DNA of 64,000 nt from Streptomyces sp. NBC_00286 (GCF_036173125.1 NZ_CP108054.1:7159001-7223000), one strand, 5' to 3'. Shown: positions 33,660 to 43,408, counted from the first letter of the stretch. Notes: generated by a model not told the origin, from the letters alone. Program-made: numbers and translations.

Positions 33660-35197
33660 CCCACGACCTCACCCTCCCCTCAGGCACTCCGGTCGCCGAG
33701 GGGCTGGCCGAGCGCGCCCTGCGCGACCCCCACCGCCCCCGCTTCCACTTCACCTCGCCCGGCGGCTGGCTCAACGACCCCAACGGGCTGACCCACTGGA
33801 ACGGCGTCTACCACCTCTTCTACCAGTACAACCCCCTGGCAGCCGCCCACCACCGCATCCACTGGGGCCACGCCACCAGCACCGACCTCGTCCACTGGAC
33901 CGACGAACCGGTCGCCCTCGTCCCCGGCACCGACGGCCCCGACCGCGACGGCTGCTGGTCCGGCGTCCTCGTCGACGACGGGGGAGTGCCCACGCTCGTC
34001 TACTCCGGCAGGCACGAAGACCGCGAACTCCCTTGCGTGGCAAGGGGATCGGCAGACCTGCGCTACTGGACGAAGGACCGGGCCAACCCGGTCATCACCG
34101 CCCCGCCCGAGGGCGTCGACACCACCGCCTTCCGCGACCACTGCGTCTGGCGGGAAGGCGGCGTATGGCGGCAGTTGGTCGGCTCGGGCATCCGAGGCGT
34201 CGGCGGAACCGCCTTCCTCTACGAGTCGGACGACCTGCGCACCTGGCGATACGTCGGCCCCCTCCTGACCGGCGACGCCTCCCAGAACCGGGGCAAGCTC
34301 GACTGGACCGGCACGATGTGGGAGTGCGTCGACCTGTTCGGCATCGGCGACAGCGACGGCGATGGCGATGGCGATGGCACCGACGTACTCGTCTTCTCCG
34401 CCTGGGACGAAGGCACCACCCACCACCCCCTGTACTGGACCGGCCGCTACCAGGGCGACACCTTCACCCCGACCGCCCTCCACCGCCTCGACTACGGCGG
34501 CCGCTACTTCTACGCCCCCCAGTCCACCCGCGACGAGCACGGCCGCCGCATCATGTTCGGCTGGCTCCAGGAAGGGCGCACGGACGAGGCGAACGCACAG
34601 GCCGGCTGGTGCGGTGCGATGTCCGTGCCGAGGGGCGTCACGCTCGGCACGGACGGCCGCCTGCACCAGGCCCCGGTGCCCGAACTGACCGAACTGCGGC
34701 GGGAGCGCGCGGAGGTGGCGCCCGGCCCGCTGGCCGACCCGTACACCCCGCTGCACGGCGTACGCGGAGACCAGCTGGACATCGAGGTGACCCTGAGCCT
34801 CGCCCCCGGAGCCACCGCCCGGCTCGTGGTCCGCGAGACACCGGACGGTGCGGAGCGCACGGTCGTGGAGGTGAGCAGGCCGTACGTCGGAACGCGCGGC
34901 ACCCTCCGCCTGCACCGCGAAGCCAGCAGCCTCGACCCGACGGTCGACACCGAACCCCGTTACGGCGAGCTGTCGTTGGACGACGACGGCCGCGTGGACC
35001 TGCGCGTCCTCGTCGACCACTCCGCACTGGAGATCTTCGCGAACGGGCGTCCGCTGGCCGCCCGTATCTACCCCACCCGCCCCGACGAGGCCGTGGGCGT
35101 GGGCATCGGTGCCGTCGGCGATGTGGCCCTGGAGCGGTTCGACGCCTGGCAGATGGCGTCGGCCTTCACAGAAGGGCCCCGGCCGCTGTGGCCGTGA
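33656..35197 (+). CDS. GH32 beta-fructosidase (cytoplasmic)
   Basis: This 513-residue hydrolase has no signal peptide and starts inside the ATPase stop. GH32 motifs are WLNDPNG with nucleophile Asp41, AFRDHCVW with transition-state Asp161 (the usual RDP reads RDH) and WECVDLF with acid/base Glu223. The C-terminal beta-sandwich ends LVDHSALEIFANGRPLAARI, typical of sucrose/fructan hydrolases. A short SDGDGDGDGTD acidic repeat sits in a loop. It likely hydrolyses imported fructo-oligosaccharides or sucrose. A strong hairpin follows the gene, ending the transport operon. Confidence 0.92.
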   Translation: MTHDLTLPSGTPVAEGLAERALRDPHRPRFHFTSPGGWLNDPNGLTHWNGVYHLFYQYNPLAAAHHRIHWGHATSTDLVHWTDEPVALVPGTDGPDRDGCWSGVLVDDGGVPTLVYSGRHEDRELPCVARGSADLRYWTKDRANPVITAPPEGVDTTAFRDHCVWREGGVWRQLVGSGIRGVGGTAFLYESDDLRTWRYVGPLLTGDASQNRGKLDWTGTMWECVDLFGIGDSDGDGDGDGTDVLVFSAWDEGTTHHPLYWTGRYQGDTFTPTALHRLDYGGRYFYAPQSTRDEHGRRIMFGWLQEGRTDEANAQAGWCGAMSVPRGVTLGTDGRLHQAPVPELTELRRERAEVAPGPLADPYTPLHGVRGDQLDIEVTLSLAPGATARLVVRETPDGAERTVVEVSRPYVGTRGTLRLHREASSLDPTVDTEPRYGELSLDDDGRVDLRVLVDHSALEIFANGRPLAARIYPTRPDEAVGVGIGAVGDVALERFDAWQMASAFTEGPRPLWP

Positions 35198-35212
35198 CGG
35201 CCTTACACCCGA

Positions 35213-35249
35213 CCACGGCCCGGGGAGTGGACGTCTCCCCGGGCCGTGG
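35213..35249. terminator. Perfect 15-bp hairpin between the two GH32 genes
   Basis: CCACGGCCCGGGGAG (35213-35227) and its exact complement (35235-35249) flank a seven-base loop, 15 bases after the GH32 stop. It separates or attenuates transcription into the secreted GH32 gene. Confidence 0.8.
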
Positions 35250-35282
35250 CCCTCCCTTCCCCGCTCTTCCTCAGGAGCCGCC

Positions 35283-38200
35283 ATGAGCGTGTCCCGCCGT
35301 ACCCTCCTGCTCGCAGGAGGCACCGCCGCCACCCTGCTGCCTCTCGCTGGCATCATGCCCGCAGCCCAGGCCGCCGCCGGAGCAACCCCCGTCCCTGCAC
35401 CGATTCCGGACCCTCTGCCTGTCACCGGCACCTGGACCCGCACCTCCGACGGCGGCCAGCAGGCGACCACCGACCGTCGCGGGCCCGCTCTCGCCCTCTC
35501 CGAGCAGCAACTTGCCGCCAAGGGCACCTACGCGGCCCGCGTCACGCCCCAATCCGCCTCCTCCGTAGCCGCGTTGGTGTTCCGGGCCGCCCTCGACGGC
35601 TCGACCGGATACGTGGTCGCCCTCGATCCGGGCCGCGCCCGCCTACGCCTCTACGACCTGGCCGGCGGCGACACGATCGCCACCGCACCACTGCCGGGCG
35701 CGCGCACAGGCAAGTCGTACGACCTCGAAGTGGCCGTAGACGGGCCGGAGTTGACGGTGTACGTCGACGGCAAGCGGCTCCTCCGCGCCGAGGACCACCG
35801 TCACGACACCGGCTCCGTGGGTCTGCTCGCCCAGGGCGGCAAGGTCACCTTCGGCCCGCGCTCCCTGTCCTCGGTCACCACCAACCTCACCGGCTGGACC
35901 ACGAGCGGCGGCACCTGGACGGCAAGTCCGCTCGGCTGGCGCGCGGCCCCGTCCCAGGGAGCCACCGCCCGCGCCGTCACCACGACTCAGGCGTACGACA
36001 CCGCGCTGCAGGCCGACCTGCTCCTGCACGACACATCCGCGGTCGCCTCGCTCCTGGTGCGTACCGACGCCAAGGCCACGCGCGGCTACGGCGTCCAAGT
36101 CGACCCAGGGCAGGGCAGGTTGAGGCTGTACCGCATCGACGGGAACATCACCCTCGGCACGTACGCGACCGCCATCAAGGCCGACATGGTCTACCGCCTG
36201 CGCATCGAAGCCGAGGGCGACGAACTGCGCGTGCACTGGCAGACCAACTTCCTCTCACCCGACGGCTACAGCCGCGTCATCACCGCCAAGGACTCGGCCC
36301 ACAGCAAGGGCCGACTCGCCGTCACGGCCTCGTCCGGCGCGGCGTCCTTCGAGAACATCGCCGCCGCCGACCTCACCACCGACCTCCAGGGCTGGACGTC
36401 CCGCTCCGGCACCTGGACCCCAGACCTGCGCGGCGTCCGCGGCGAAAACGGCCTGAGCACGGCGCCCTTCACCCACGGCGACCTGGTGGCGAGGGCCGAC
36501 ATCACGCCCGCCGACCGCTCCTCCTCGGCCGGCCTCGTCCTGCGCGCCTCCGCGAACGGCTCCGGCGGCTACGAGGCACGCCTGGAAACCGGCCGTAACG
36601 CCGTCGTCCTGCTGGACCGCTCCTCCGGCACGCGCCTCGCCTCTGCTCCCGGCCCGGTCCGGCGCATCACGTTCGGCGGCACGTACCGCGTCGAGGCCCG
36701 CGCGACGGGCAGGACGATCGAGGTGTACGTGGACGGCGTACGGGCGTTGAGAACCCGCGTGTCCCGCGCCACGGGGGCCACGATCGGCACCGCAGCCGCG
36801 CATGGGACGTCGTACTTCCAGAACGTCGAAGTCCGCGCCACCGCCGACTACTTCACCGAGCCCTACCGCCCCACGTACCACTACTCCCAGCTCATCGGCT
36901 CCACCAGCGACCCCTGCGGTCTGCTGTTCCACGACGGCGAATACCACCTCTTCCACCAGGATGAGGGTCGCTGGGCGCACGCGGTCAGCACCGACCTCGT
37001 CCACTGGCAGCCCTTGCCGATCGCGCTGCCCTGGAACGCGTACGGCCACTGCTGGACCGGCTGCGCGGTCGTGGACGCGGACGACACCTCCGGCCTCTTC
37101 GACGGCGGCTCCGGCCTGATCGCGTACTACACGAGCTACCACCCGGACAAGACGGGCGGAAACGCGAGCGTGCGCATCGCGTACAGCAAGGACAAGGGCC
37201 GCTCCTGGAAGCTGCACGGCGGCTCGACCCCGGCCGTGCAGAACCCAGGCGGCCCCGACGCCGGCTGGACCTTCCGCGACCCGAAGGTGATCCGCGACGA
37301 GGCCCACGACCAGTGGCTGATGGTCGTCTCCGGCGGTGACAACGTCCGCTTCTACACCTCCACCGACCTCCTCACCTGGACCCACGTCAGCTCCTTCGGC
37401 TACGGCGACTGGGTCACCCCGGGTGTCTGGGAGTGCCCCGACTTCTTCCCGCTCCCGGTCGACGGCGACAAGGACAAGCTGAAGTGGGTCCTCACCCTGA
37501 GCACGGGCGCCGTACGCGCCACGAACGGCTCGGCCGCCCAGTACTTCACCGGCGAGTGGAACGGCACCGACTTCGCCCCCGACCAGAAGCCCGGCACGGT
37601 CCTACGCGCCGACTCGGGCCGCGACTTCTACGCCGCCATGTCCTTCTACGGCCTGCCCGACGACCGCCGCGTCTGGCTCGGCTGGATGAGCAACTGGGAC
37701 TACCCGTTCAGCGCCCCGACCGGCGCCTGGAAGGGCCAGTTGAGTACGCCGCGCGAACTGAGGCTGACGGACACGGCTGACGGCGTACGTCTCGTGCAGC
37801 AACCGGTCCGCGAACTGGCCGCCCTGCGCACCTCCACCACGACTCGCAAGGACCTCACCGTCGGCCCGACCTCCGCGAACCCGCTCACACGTGTCACAGG
37901 TATCGCGTACGAGATCGAGGCCGAAGTCACCCTCGGCACCGCCACGGAGATCGGTTTCCGGCTCCGGGCCGACGACGACCAGCACACGACGGTCGGATAC
38001 GACGCCAAGGCGCAGGAGTTGTTCGTGGACCGCTCGGCCGCGGGCCTGAGTGACTTCACGCAGTACTTCACGGGCCGTACGACCGCACCGATGCCGACGA
38101 CCGACGGCCGCGTGACCCTGCGCGTGTACGTCGACTCGTCATCGGTCGAGGCATTCGGCGCGGACGGACAGGCAGCCGTGACGAGCCTGATCTTCCCGGC

Positions 38201-38843
38201 GCCGGACGCCGACGGCATGGCCTTCTACGCCAAGGGCGGCACCGCACACATCGACTCGCTCAAGGTGCACAAGCTGGACAGCACCGACCGCCTGGTGGAC
38301 CGCGTGAAGCCGCTGCCGGCCGCCCCGAGTGGCGGTGAATTCCGGTCGGACCTCGGCAAGTTGGCGGTCACGCCTGCCGGCCACTGGTCCACGGACAGTG
38401 CGGGCCGCGCCGGAACCTTCGACAAGGACTCCAACGCGGTGTCGGCCCGTACGGCGACCGACCTGGACCTCACCACCCTGGTCCGGCTCGGCGGCCCCGA
38501 CCCGGACACGGGCGGCGCCCTCTCCCTCCTCTGGCGGGCCTCCTCCGACGGCGCCGACGCCTACTGCCTCAACATCGACCCCGACCTACGCGTGATCCGC
38601 CTGGTCGCCAAGACCGACGGCCGGTTCGACGACGCCGCCGCCCTCGCCCGCGTACCGGCCCTGGTCCGCCGCGGCACGACGTACGCGGTGCGGGTGCTGG
38701 CCGACGGCGACCGCATCCGGGTCTTCCTCGACGGCACCCGGATCATCGACGTCACGGACGCGACGTACACGAGCGGACACATCGGCCTCAACGTGTTCGG
38801 AGGGAGGGCGGCGTACCAGGACACCTACGTGAAGCGGCTATAA
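35283..38843 (+). CDS. Secreted modular GH32 fructanase (levanase/inulinase-like)
   Basis: This 1186-residue protein has a Tat-like signal (SRRTLLLAGGTAATLLPLAG, cleavage near AQAAAG). Residues about 45-520 hold three lectin-like beta-sandwich modules (each with a TGTWTRTSDG or SGTWT-type start). Residues about 525-1000 are the GH32 unit with Asp543, Asp666 in TFRDPKV and Glu717 in WECPDFF. A fourth sandwich module closes the chain. The first motif reads STSDPCG instead of WMNDPNG; the nucleophile Asp is kept but its neighbours are not. It probably degrades extracellular levan or inulin and feeds the importer. CAGGAG precedes the ATG. Confidence 0.9.
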   Translation: MSVSRRTLLLAGGTAATLLPLAGIMPAAQAAAGATPVPAPIPDPLPVTGTWTRTSDGGQQATTDRRGPALALSEQQLAAKGTYAARVTPQSASSVAALVFRAALDGSTGYVVALDPGRARLRLYDLAGGDTIATAPLPGARTGKSYDLEVAVDGPELTVYVDGKRLLRAEDHRHDTGSVGLLAQGGKVTFGPRSLSSVTTNLTGWTTSGGTWTASPLGWRAAPSQGATARAVTTTQAYDTALQADLLLHDTSAVASLLVRTDAKATRGYGVQVDPGQGRLRLYRIDGNITLGTYATAIKADMVYRLRIEAEGDELRVHWQTNFLSPDGYSRVITAKDSAHSKGRLAVTASSGAASFENIAAADLTTDLQGWTSRSGTWTPDLRGVRGENGLSTAPFTHGDLVARADITPADRSSSAGLVLRASANGSGGYEARLETGRNAVVLLDRSSGTRLASAPGPVRRITFGGTYRVEARATGRTIEVYVDGVRALRTRVSRATGATIGTAAAHGTSYFQNVEVRATADYFTEPYRPTYHYSQLIGSTSDPCGLLFHDGEYHLFHQDEGRWAHAVSTDLVHWQPLPIALPWNAYGHCWTGCAVVDADDTSGLFDGGSGLIAYYTSYHPDKTGGNASVRIAYSKDKGRSWKLHGGSTPAVQNPGGPDAGWTFRDPKVIRDEAHDQWLMVVSGGDNVRFYTSTDLLTWTHVSSFGYGDWVTPGVWECPDFFPLPVDGDKDKLKWVLTLSTGAVRATNGSAAQYFTGEWNGTDFAPDQKPGTVLRADSGRDFYAAMSFYGLPDDRRVWLGWMSNWDYPFSAPTGAWKGQLSTPRELRLTDTADGVRLVQQPVRELAALRTSTTTRKDLTVGPTSANPLTRVTGIAYEIEAEVTLGTATEIGFRLRADDDQHTTVGYDAKAQELFVDRSAAGLSDFTQYFTGRTTAPMPTTDGRVTLRVYVDSSSVEAFGADGQAAVTSLIFPAPDADGMAFYAKGGTAHIDSLKVHKLDSTDRLVDRVKPLPAAPSGGEFRSDLGKLAVTPAGHWSTDSAGRAGTFDKDSNAVSARTATDLDLTTLVRLGGPDPDTGGALSLLWRASSDGADAYCLNIDPDLRVIRLVAKTDGRFDDAAALARVPALVRRGTTYAVRVLADGDRIRVFLDGTRIIDVTDATYTSGHIGLNVFGGRAAYQDTYVKRL

Positions 38844-38863
38844 CCGCTGGTCAGGTCGGCCCG

Positions 38864-40168
38864 TCAGAACAGCTCCTTCGACAGCAGTTGGGCGGCGGGC
38901 CGCAGCGTCCAGAGGTCGCCGCCGGGCGGTGGGGTGAGCCGGGGCAGGGCCGCCTGCGCGTTGCGGTCGCCTGCGTCGGCGGCTGCGTGGATGACGTCGT
39001 TCGCCTTCCAGATCTCGAAGTTGGACTCGGGGTAGGGCCAGGGTGTCGTGCCCGTGGCGGCCGGGAGGAGGAAGTCGACGGCCTTGAACACGCTCTGGCC
39101 GTCGGGGCCTTGGTGCTTCCAGAGGTTGACGCCCACGTGTCGTCCGACATCGGCGAGCCGGGCCAGGGCGAGCAGGTTGAAGGCGGAGTAGTGGTAGCTG
39201 CGGGTGCGGCGAATCTCCTCCGGCTGGCGGCCGTCCGGGGCGATGCCCTGGTCGATACGGATCGTCCGCGCCTGGAGGACGGTCTGGCGCGCCAGTTGGG
39301 GGCGCCCGACGGCCAGTGCGATGGCGGCCACCTGCATATCGGCGAAGGTGCCGTGGTTGTTGACGGCCGCGGACTCCTCCTTGCCGAACTCGCTGGTCGT
39401 CAGCCAGTCGAGGAACTGAGCGGACCAGGAACGGAATCCGCCATGGTCGGCACGGGTCCAGCCGGGGGCGCCGGTGTCCAGGATCGCGGCCGCGTCGAGC
39501 AGACTCGTAAAGCCCAGGGAGAACTCGATGAGACCGGCCGCCCGGCCGTCGGCACCACACGGCACGAACTGGGCGTTGATCAGGCGCGGGTTCATCCTCG
39601 TCTCCGGCGTGACGAACCAGGTGCGCAGAATGTCGGACGCGTGCCGGGCGTACGCGGCCTTGCCGGTGTAGTACCAGGCCAGGCTGAGGGTGTACGCGGA
39701 GGCGAAGACGTAGGCCCGTTCGGAGTGGTCGGGGATCTGGTCGGCCTCCGGATTGCGCTGGCCGTCCTTGCTCACGTACGGGCAGCCCATCGGGTTCTCG
39801 GGCGTCTTCGGCTGGCTCGGCCACCAGTACGGGGCCTGACTCAGGTAGTCGTGCTTGTCACCGCTGGGCGGGGTCTGCGATTTGTCGGTGACGGTCCAGG
39901 GGCCCTTGTCGAGCCAGTCGTCGGCCTGCTTGACCAGGTCGGCGAGGGCGCGGCGCCGCACCGGGTCGCCCTGGTTGAGGCGTTGCTTCGCGTGCACCAG
40001 GCGTTTCCCGTCGAGCACGACGGTTCGGGGGGCGCGCTGCTCGGCGACCACCGCGCCGGCCGGGACAGTGTCTCCGGCCGGCACGGCGGCTCCGCTCGGG
40101 ACAGCGGGGACGAGTAGCGACAACATGGCCGCGCCGAGGGACAGCAGGCCGACGGTACGTTTGTGCAT
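38864..40168 (-). CDS. Secreted alginate-lyase-family protein (PF05426 type)
   Basis: This 434-residue exported protein has a Sec signal (residues 1-28, LLSLGAAMLSLLVPAVPSGA). The alpha/alpha-toroid lyase domain shows LSQAPYWWPSQPKT, RAYVFASAYTLSLAWYYTG, the conserved NNHG and RSYHYSAFNL, the usual catalytic His and Tyr region. The family acts on uronate-containing polysaccharides, and many Streptomyces members have unproven substrates, so the name is a family label. It is convergent with the secreted GH32 gene, 20 bases apart. A 15-bp palindrome lies upstream. Confidence 0.85.
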   Translation of the reverse strand: MHKRTVGLLSLGAAMLSLLVPAVPSGAAVPAGDTVPAGAVVAEQRAPRTVVLDGKRLVHAKQRLNQGDPVRRRALADLVKQADDWLDKGPWTVTDKSQTPPSGDKHDYLSQAPYWWPSQPKTPENPMGCPYVSKDGQRNPEADQIPDHSERAYVFASAYTLSLAWYYTGKAAYARHASDILRTWFVTPETRMNPRLINAQFVPCGADGRAAGLIEFSLGFTSLLDAAAILDTGAPGWTRADHGGFRSWSAQFLDWLTTSEFGKEESAAVNNHGTFADMQVAAIALAVGRPQLARQTVLQARTIRIDQGIAPDGRQPEEIRRTRSYHYSAFNLLALARLADVGRHVGVNLWKHQGPDGQSVFKAVDFLLPAATGTTPWPYPESNFEIWKANDVIHAAADAGDRNAQAALPRLTPPPGGDLWTLRPAAQLLSKELF

Positions 40169-40228
40169 GACGGCTCCTCATCACATGGATGAACGACGTT
40201 CACATGCGTACCGGTTGGACGGTAGAAG

Positions 40229-40243
40229 CGTCAGTCACTGACG
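40229..40243. promoter_or_regulatory. Palindrome CGTCAG-TCA-CTGACG upstream of the lyase gene
   Basis: A perfect 6-3-6 inverted repeat lies 61-75 bases upstream of the lyase start, where an operator is expected. A looser repeat TGAC-GTGAT-GTCA follows at about 40254-40266. Confidence 0.4.
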
Positions 40244-40391
40244 GCAATACCTGTGACGTGATGTCATCCGATGAATGGCGCGACTCGGCCAGCGATTCAT
40301 CGAGAACGGGTACTGGATTCGTGGCCGTACGCGCCGATAGGTCGGACGTAAGAGCGAGGCGCGCGGCCGGGTGCCCTGCAGGCCAGACAAG

Positions 40392-40435
40392 GGCCCCTCG
40401 GGGGCGTCCAGATCATCCAGACGTCCCGAGGGGCC
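40392..40435. terminator. Long hairpin downstream of the DUF3455 gene
   Basis: GGCCCCTCGGG at 40392 pairs with CCCGAGGGGCC ending at 40435, with a further GC/GACGTC arm and one bulge around an 11-base loop. It lies 41 bases past the DUF3455 stop on the leftward strand. Confidence 0.75.
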
Positions 40436-40476
40436 TGCCGTTGCTACTTACTGCTTGCCGCTTGCCGCTTACCGGA

Positions 40477-41049
40477 TCACTTGGCCGGCTTGTAGAAGGT
40501 GTAGATCGCGGTGTACGGGACGCTGGTCTCCTCGGTGCCCGTGCAGGCCGTGGTGGGGGCGACGCCGCCCGTGGTGCTGAGCCTCTGGATGTACGAGACG
40601 TCGGCGAAAACGCCGGTGCCGCGCGTGCCCGTGGACTGCAGGAGGAGTTCGGGGATGGTGCCGGTCTTGGGGGAGGTGGCGACGGCGGCGGCGGTGACCG
40701 CGCTGCCGTCCACCGTGGACACCCAGACGGGGCCGCGGGAGTGGAGGGCGACGGGGCGGTTGGAGCGGTCTTTCTTGGCCGAGAGGGTGGCGGCGGGTTC
40801 CAGCAGCTTCCAGGCGCCGTCGGTGCAGGCGTAGGTCTGGACGCCCTTGGCGTTGAAGACGCCGGTGAGCCGGTGGCCGTCGGGGACCTTCAGAGAGCCG
40901 GGGATCTTCGGCGTGGCGGCGGCCTTGGTGTTGGCGCCGACGGGCTTCGAGGTTGGTGTGGCCTGGCCGGCCGTCGCGCTGATCAGCGTGCCGGCGGCCA
41001 CGGCGGCTATAGCAGTGGTGGTGAGGATGAGACGTCTGGCGAGCTTCAT
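40477..41049 (-). CDS. Secreted DUF3455 domain protein
   Basis: This 190-residue protein starts MKLARRLILTTTAIAAVAAG, a Sec signal peptide cleaved near GQATP. The mature part matches DUF3455: IPGSLKVPDGHRLTGVFNAK, GVQTYACTDGAWKLLEPAA, then HSRGPVWVSTVDGSAVTA and a C-terminal Cys in TTACTGTEETS that can pair with the first. Function is unknown. ATG 41049 is chosen over upstream starts because the signal peptide begins there and GGAGA lies upstream. It stands alone with its own terminator. Confidence 0.85.
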   Translation of the reverse strand: MKLARRLILTTTAIAAVAAGTLISATAGQATPTSKPVGANTKAAATPKIPGSLKVPDGHRLTGVFNAKGVQTYACTDGAWKLLEPAATLSAKKDRSNRPVALHSRGPVWVSTVDGSAVTAAAVATSPKTGTIPELLLQSTGTRGTGVFADVSYIQRLSTTGGVAPTTACTGTEETSVPYTAIYTFYKPAK

Positions 41050-41477
41050 CAGGTGTGTCTCCAGAAAGACTTTTCTGAGCGTTTCCTGGCTGTGGACGCG
41101 AATGCCGTGCGTGCCCGGAGGGCCGGAACGGCATGGTCCGTCAAGCATCCGGGGCCTTTAATGATCTTGGACCCTCAATCGCGCACTGTACCGTGCGGAC
41201 CGCCGACGGGAACGAGTGGGGGCACCCCCCCGGTGGCCGGGTCGCCGCGACAAGTACCCCCAGGCGCACGGAAGTTGGACATTCCAGGTGTACGAAGTCC
41301 GCACCCGCCGCAGTCCGGACAAGGCGACGGCACCTGCCGCACGCGTACGCGGAATCAGGTCCGTACGCAGACCAGGAGCTCCGATTCCCCGAACCGGCCC
41401 CGGGTACCCGCAGCATGCGGCGCGACGCCACACCCACCACGGCGCACGCACCCCCACGCACACCCCGGGAGGCCGCC
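41050..41477. other. Intergenic region upstream of rtcB and DUF3455
   Basis: These 428 bases separate two divergent genes. Open frames run through them, but I see no domain, no Shine-Dalgarno-supported start and no codon bias favouring one frame. It presumably holds both promoters; no clear operator was recognised. Confidence 0.4.
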
Positions 41478-42896
41478 ATGGAACTCAACCTCGTCGAGGA
41501 AGGCCCGTACCGCTTCCGGATCGAACCCCGAGGCGACATGCGCGTACCGGGCATCGTCTTCGCGTCCCCCGACCTGCTCGAGGACGCCGAGCATTCGCTG
41601 GAGCAGGTCGTCAACGTGGCCACGCTGCCCGGCATCGTCGGGGCCTCGTACGCCATGCCGGACATCCACTGGGGCTACGGCTTCCCCATCGGCGGCGTGG
41701 CGGCGACCGACGTGGACGACGGCGGCGTCGTCTCGCCCGGCGGGGTCGGCTTTGACATCTCGTGCGGGGTGCGGCTGCTTGCCGCCGACGGTGACCGGCA
41801 GTCGCTGTGGCCCGCGTTGCCCGATGTCATGGACGGACTCGACCGGGCGATCCCGCGCGGCGCGGGCCCCGGAGGGGTATGGCACCTCAGCCGGCCCAGC
41901 GAACTGGAGCGGATCCTGGACGGCGGTTCCCGGTACGCCGTGGAACGCGGTCACGGCGAGGAACGCGACCTCACCCGCTGCGAGGACGGCGGTGCGGTCG
42001 CCGACGCCGACGGGGCGCAGGTCAGCGGCCGGGCCCGGGAACGCGGTCTCGGCCAGGTCGGCAGCCTCGGGTCCGCCAACCACTTCCTGGAGGTCCAACA
42101 GGTCGCCGAGGTGTACGACGAGCGGGTCGCCGCCGCGTTCGGGCTCGCCCGCGACCAGGTGTGCGTGATGATCCACTGCGGTTCACGGGGGCTCGGGCAC
42201 CAGATCTGCACCGATCACGTCCGCGCGATGGACCGGGCCATGAACCGGTACGGCATCACCGTGCCCGACCGGCAACTGGCCTGCACGCCGGTCGACTCGC
42301 CCGAGGGCCGGGCGTACCTCGGCGCGATGGCCGCCGCCGCCAACTACGGCCGCGCGAACCGCCAGTTGCTGTCCGACGCCGCCCGCCGGATCTTCCACCG
42401 CGCCGCCCGCACCCGGCTCTCCCTCGTGTACGACGTCTCCCACAACCTCGCCAAGATCGAGACCCACACGGTGAACGGGACCCGGCGCCGGCTCTGCGTA
42501 CACCGCAAGGGCGCCACCCGGGCCTTCCCGCCGGGCCACCCCGAACTACCCGAGGACATAAGGGAGTTCGGCCAGCCGGTGCTGATCCCCGGCACGATGG
42601 GCACCGCCTCCTACGTACTCACCGGAGTCCCCGGCGGCGACGCCTTCCACTCCACCTGCCACGGCGCGGGCCGGGTGATGAGCCGCCACAAGGCCGCGCG
42701 GGCGGTCGCCGGGAAGGAGCTGCGGGCCCGGCTGGAGCGGGGCGGCATCGCGGTACGCCCGCGCTCGCTGCGCGGCCTCGCGGAGGAGACCCCGGAGGCG
42801 TACAAGGACGTCGGCGCGGTGGTGGAGGCGAGCGAGGGAGCGGGGCTGTGCCGTACGGTCGCGCGGCTGGTTCCGCTGGGCGTGGTGAAGGGCTGA
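41478..42896 (+). CDS. rtcB: RtcB RNA-splicing ligase
   Basis: This 472-residue enzyme joins RNA 2',3'-cyclic phosphate (or 3'-phosphate) and 5'-OH ends using GTP and Mn2+. Conserved sites are all visible: [14 protein letters not shown] with Asp93 and Cys96, [29 protein letters not shown] and the guanylylated His395 in [10 protein letters not shown]. The start at 41478 follows GGGAGG; a longer frame upstream lacks conserved sequence. The archease gene lies convergent 17 bases downstream. In actinomycetes RtcB is linked to RNA repair after ribotoxin damage, though the trigger here is unknown. Confidence 0.95.
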   Translation: MELNLVEEGPYRFRIEPRGDMRVPGIVFASPDLLEDAEHSLEQVVNVATLPGIVGASYAMPDIHWGYGFPIGGVAATDVDDGGVVSPGGVGFDISCGVRLLAADGDRQSLWPALPDVMDGLDRAIPRGAGPGGVWHLSRPSELERILDGGSRYAVERGHGEERDLTRCEDGGAVADADGAQVSGRARERGLGQVGSLGSANHFLEVQQVAEVYDERVAAAFGLARDQVCVMIHCGSRGLGHQICTDHVRAMDRAMNRYGITVPDRQLACTPVDSPEGRAYLGAMAAAANYGRANRQLLSDAARRIFHRAARTRLSLVYDVSHNLAKIETHTVNGTRRRLCVHRKGATRAFPPGHPELPEDIREFGQPVLIPGTMGTASYVLTGVPGGDAFHSTCHGAGRVMSRHKAARAVAGKELRARLERGGIAVRPRSLRGLAEETPEAYKDVGAVVEASEGAGLCRTVARLVPLGVVKG

Positions 42897-42913
42897 CGCC
42901 CGCCACTTACCCC

Positions 42914-43408
42914 TCACACATCGATGGTCACGGCGCACGTCCAGCCGTACGGACCCGGCTCGATGTGCAGTTCATGCCACGACACGGCCTTCGGTACGGC
43001 GCCCGTGATCTCCACGGCCGACAGGTCGGCGACCGCCAGCCGTACGTCGACGGAGCCGCCGGGCGTCTCCGTCTCGAGTTCGACGTCCACGGGGACCTGG
43101 CCGGGTACTTCGAGGCGGTAGACGACCTCGTCGAGGAGGGCGGCCAGGAGGTCGTCGTCGCAGTTGCCGGACAGCTGGGCGCGCTGGACCGCTGTCGGCC
43201 GCACGGCGGAGACGTCGGCGAAGCAGTCGACCATCCCGTGCACGGCCTCGACCAGGCAGTTCTCCCGGGTCGTGCCCCATGCCTCGATCCGCACATCCGC
43301 GGTGTGCGGCACCAGCCGGTGGCCGCTCTCGCCCTGCGCGCGGGCCTGCCTGTCGTCGTACGTCTCGCCGACCATGTACACCGGGTGCCCCGTTTGTCCC
43401 GTACGCAT
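42914..43408 (-). CDS. Archease, RtcB cofactor
   Basis: This 164-residue protein matches archease, which speeds RtcB guanylylation and multiple turnover. Visible features are GHRLVPHTADVRIEAWG with the metal-binding Asp38, the EAVHGMVDCFAD helix, KAVSWHELHIEPGPYGWTC and a C-terminal Asp in VTIDV. The start may be ATG 43408 or ATG 43375; the extra 11 residues are not conserved and neither has a clear Shine-Dalgarno. It lies tail-to-tail with rtcB instead of in an operon, yet the gene pairing supports both assignments. Confidence 0.9.
   Translation of the reverse strand: MRTGQTGHPVYMVGETYDDRQARAQGESGHRLVPHTADVRIEAWGTTRENCLVEAVHGMVDCFADVSAVRPTAVQRAQLSGNCDDDLLAALLDEVVYRLEVPGQVPVDVELETETPGGSVDVRLAVADLSAVEITGAVPKAVSWHELHIEPGPYGWTCAVTIDV

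Larger units (their letters stand above)
40169..40476. other. Intergenic region with a palindrome and a terminator
   Basis: About 300 bases without a gene. The right end of the lyase promoter region holds the palindrome at 40229-40243, and the left flank of the DUF3455 stop holds a long hairpin at 40392-40435. Nothing else was recognised. Confidence 0.5.
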
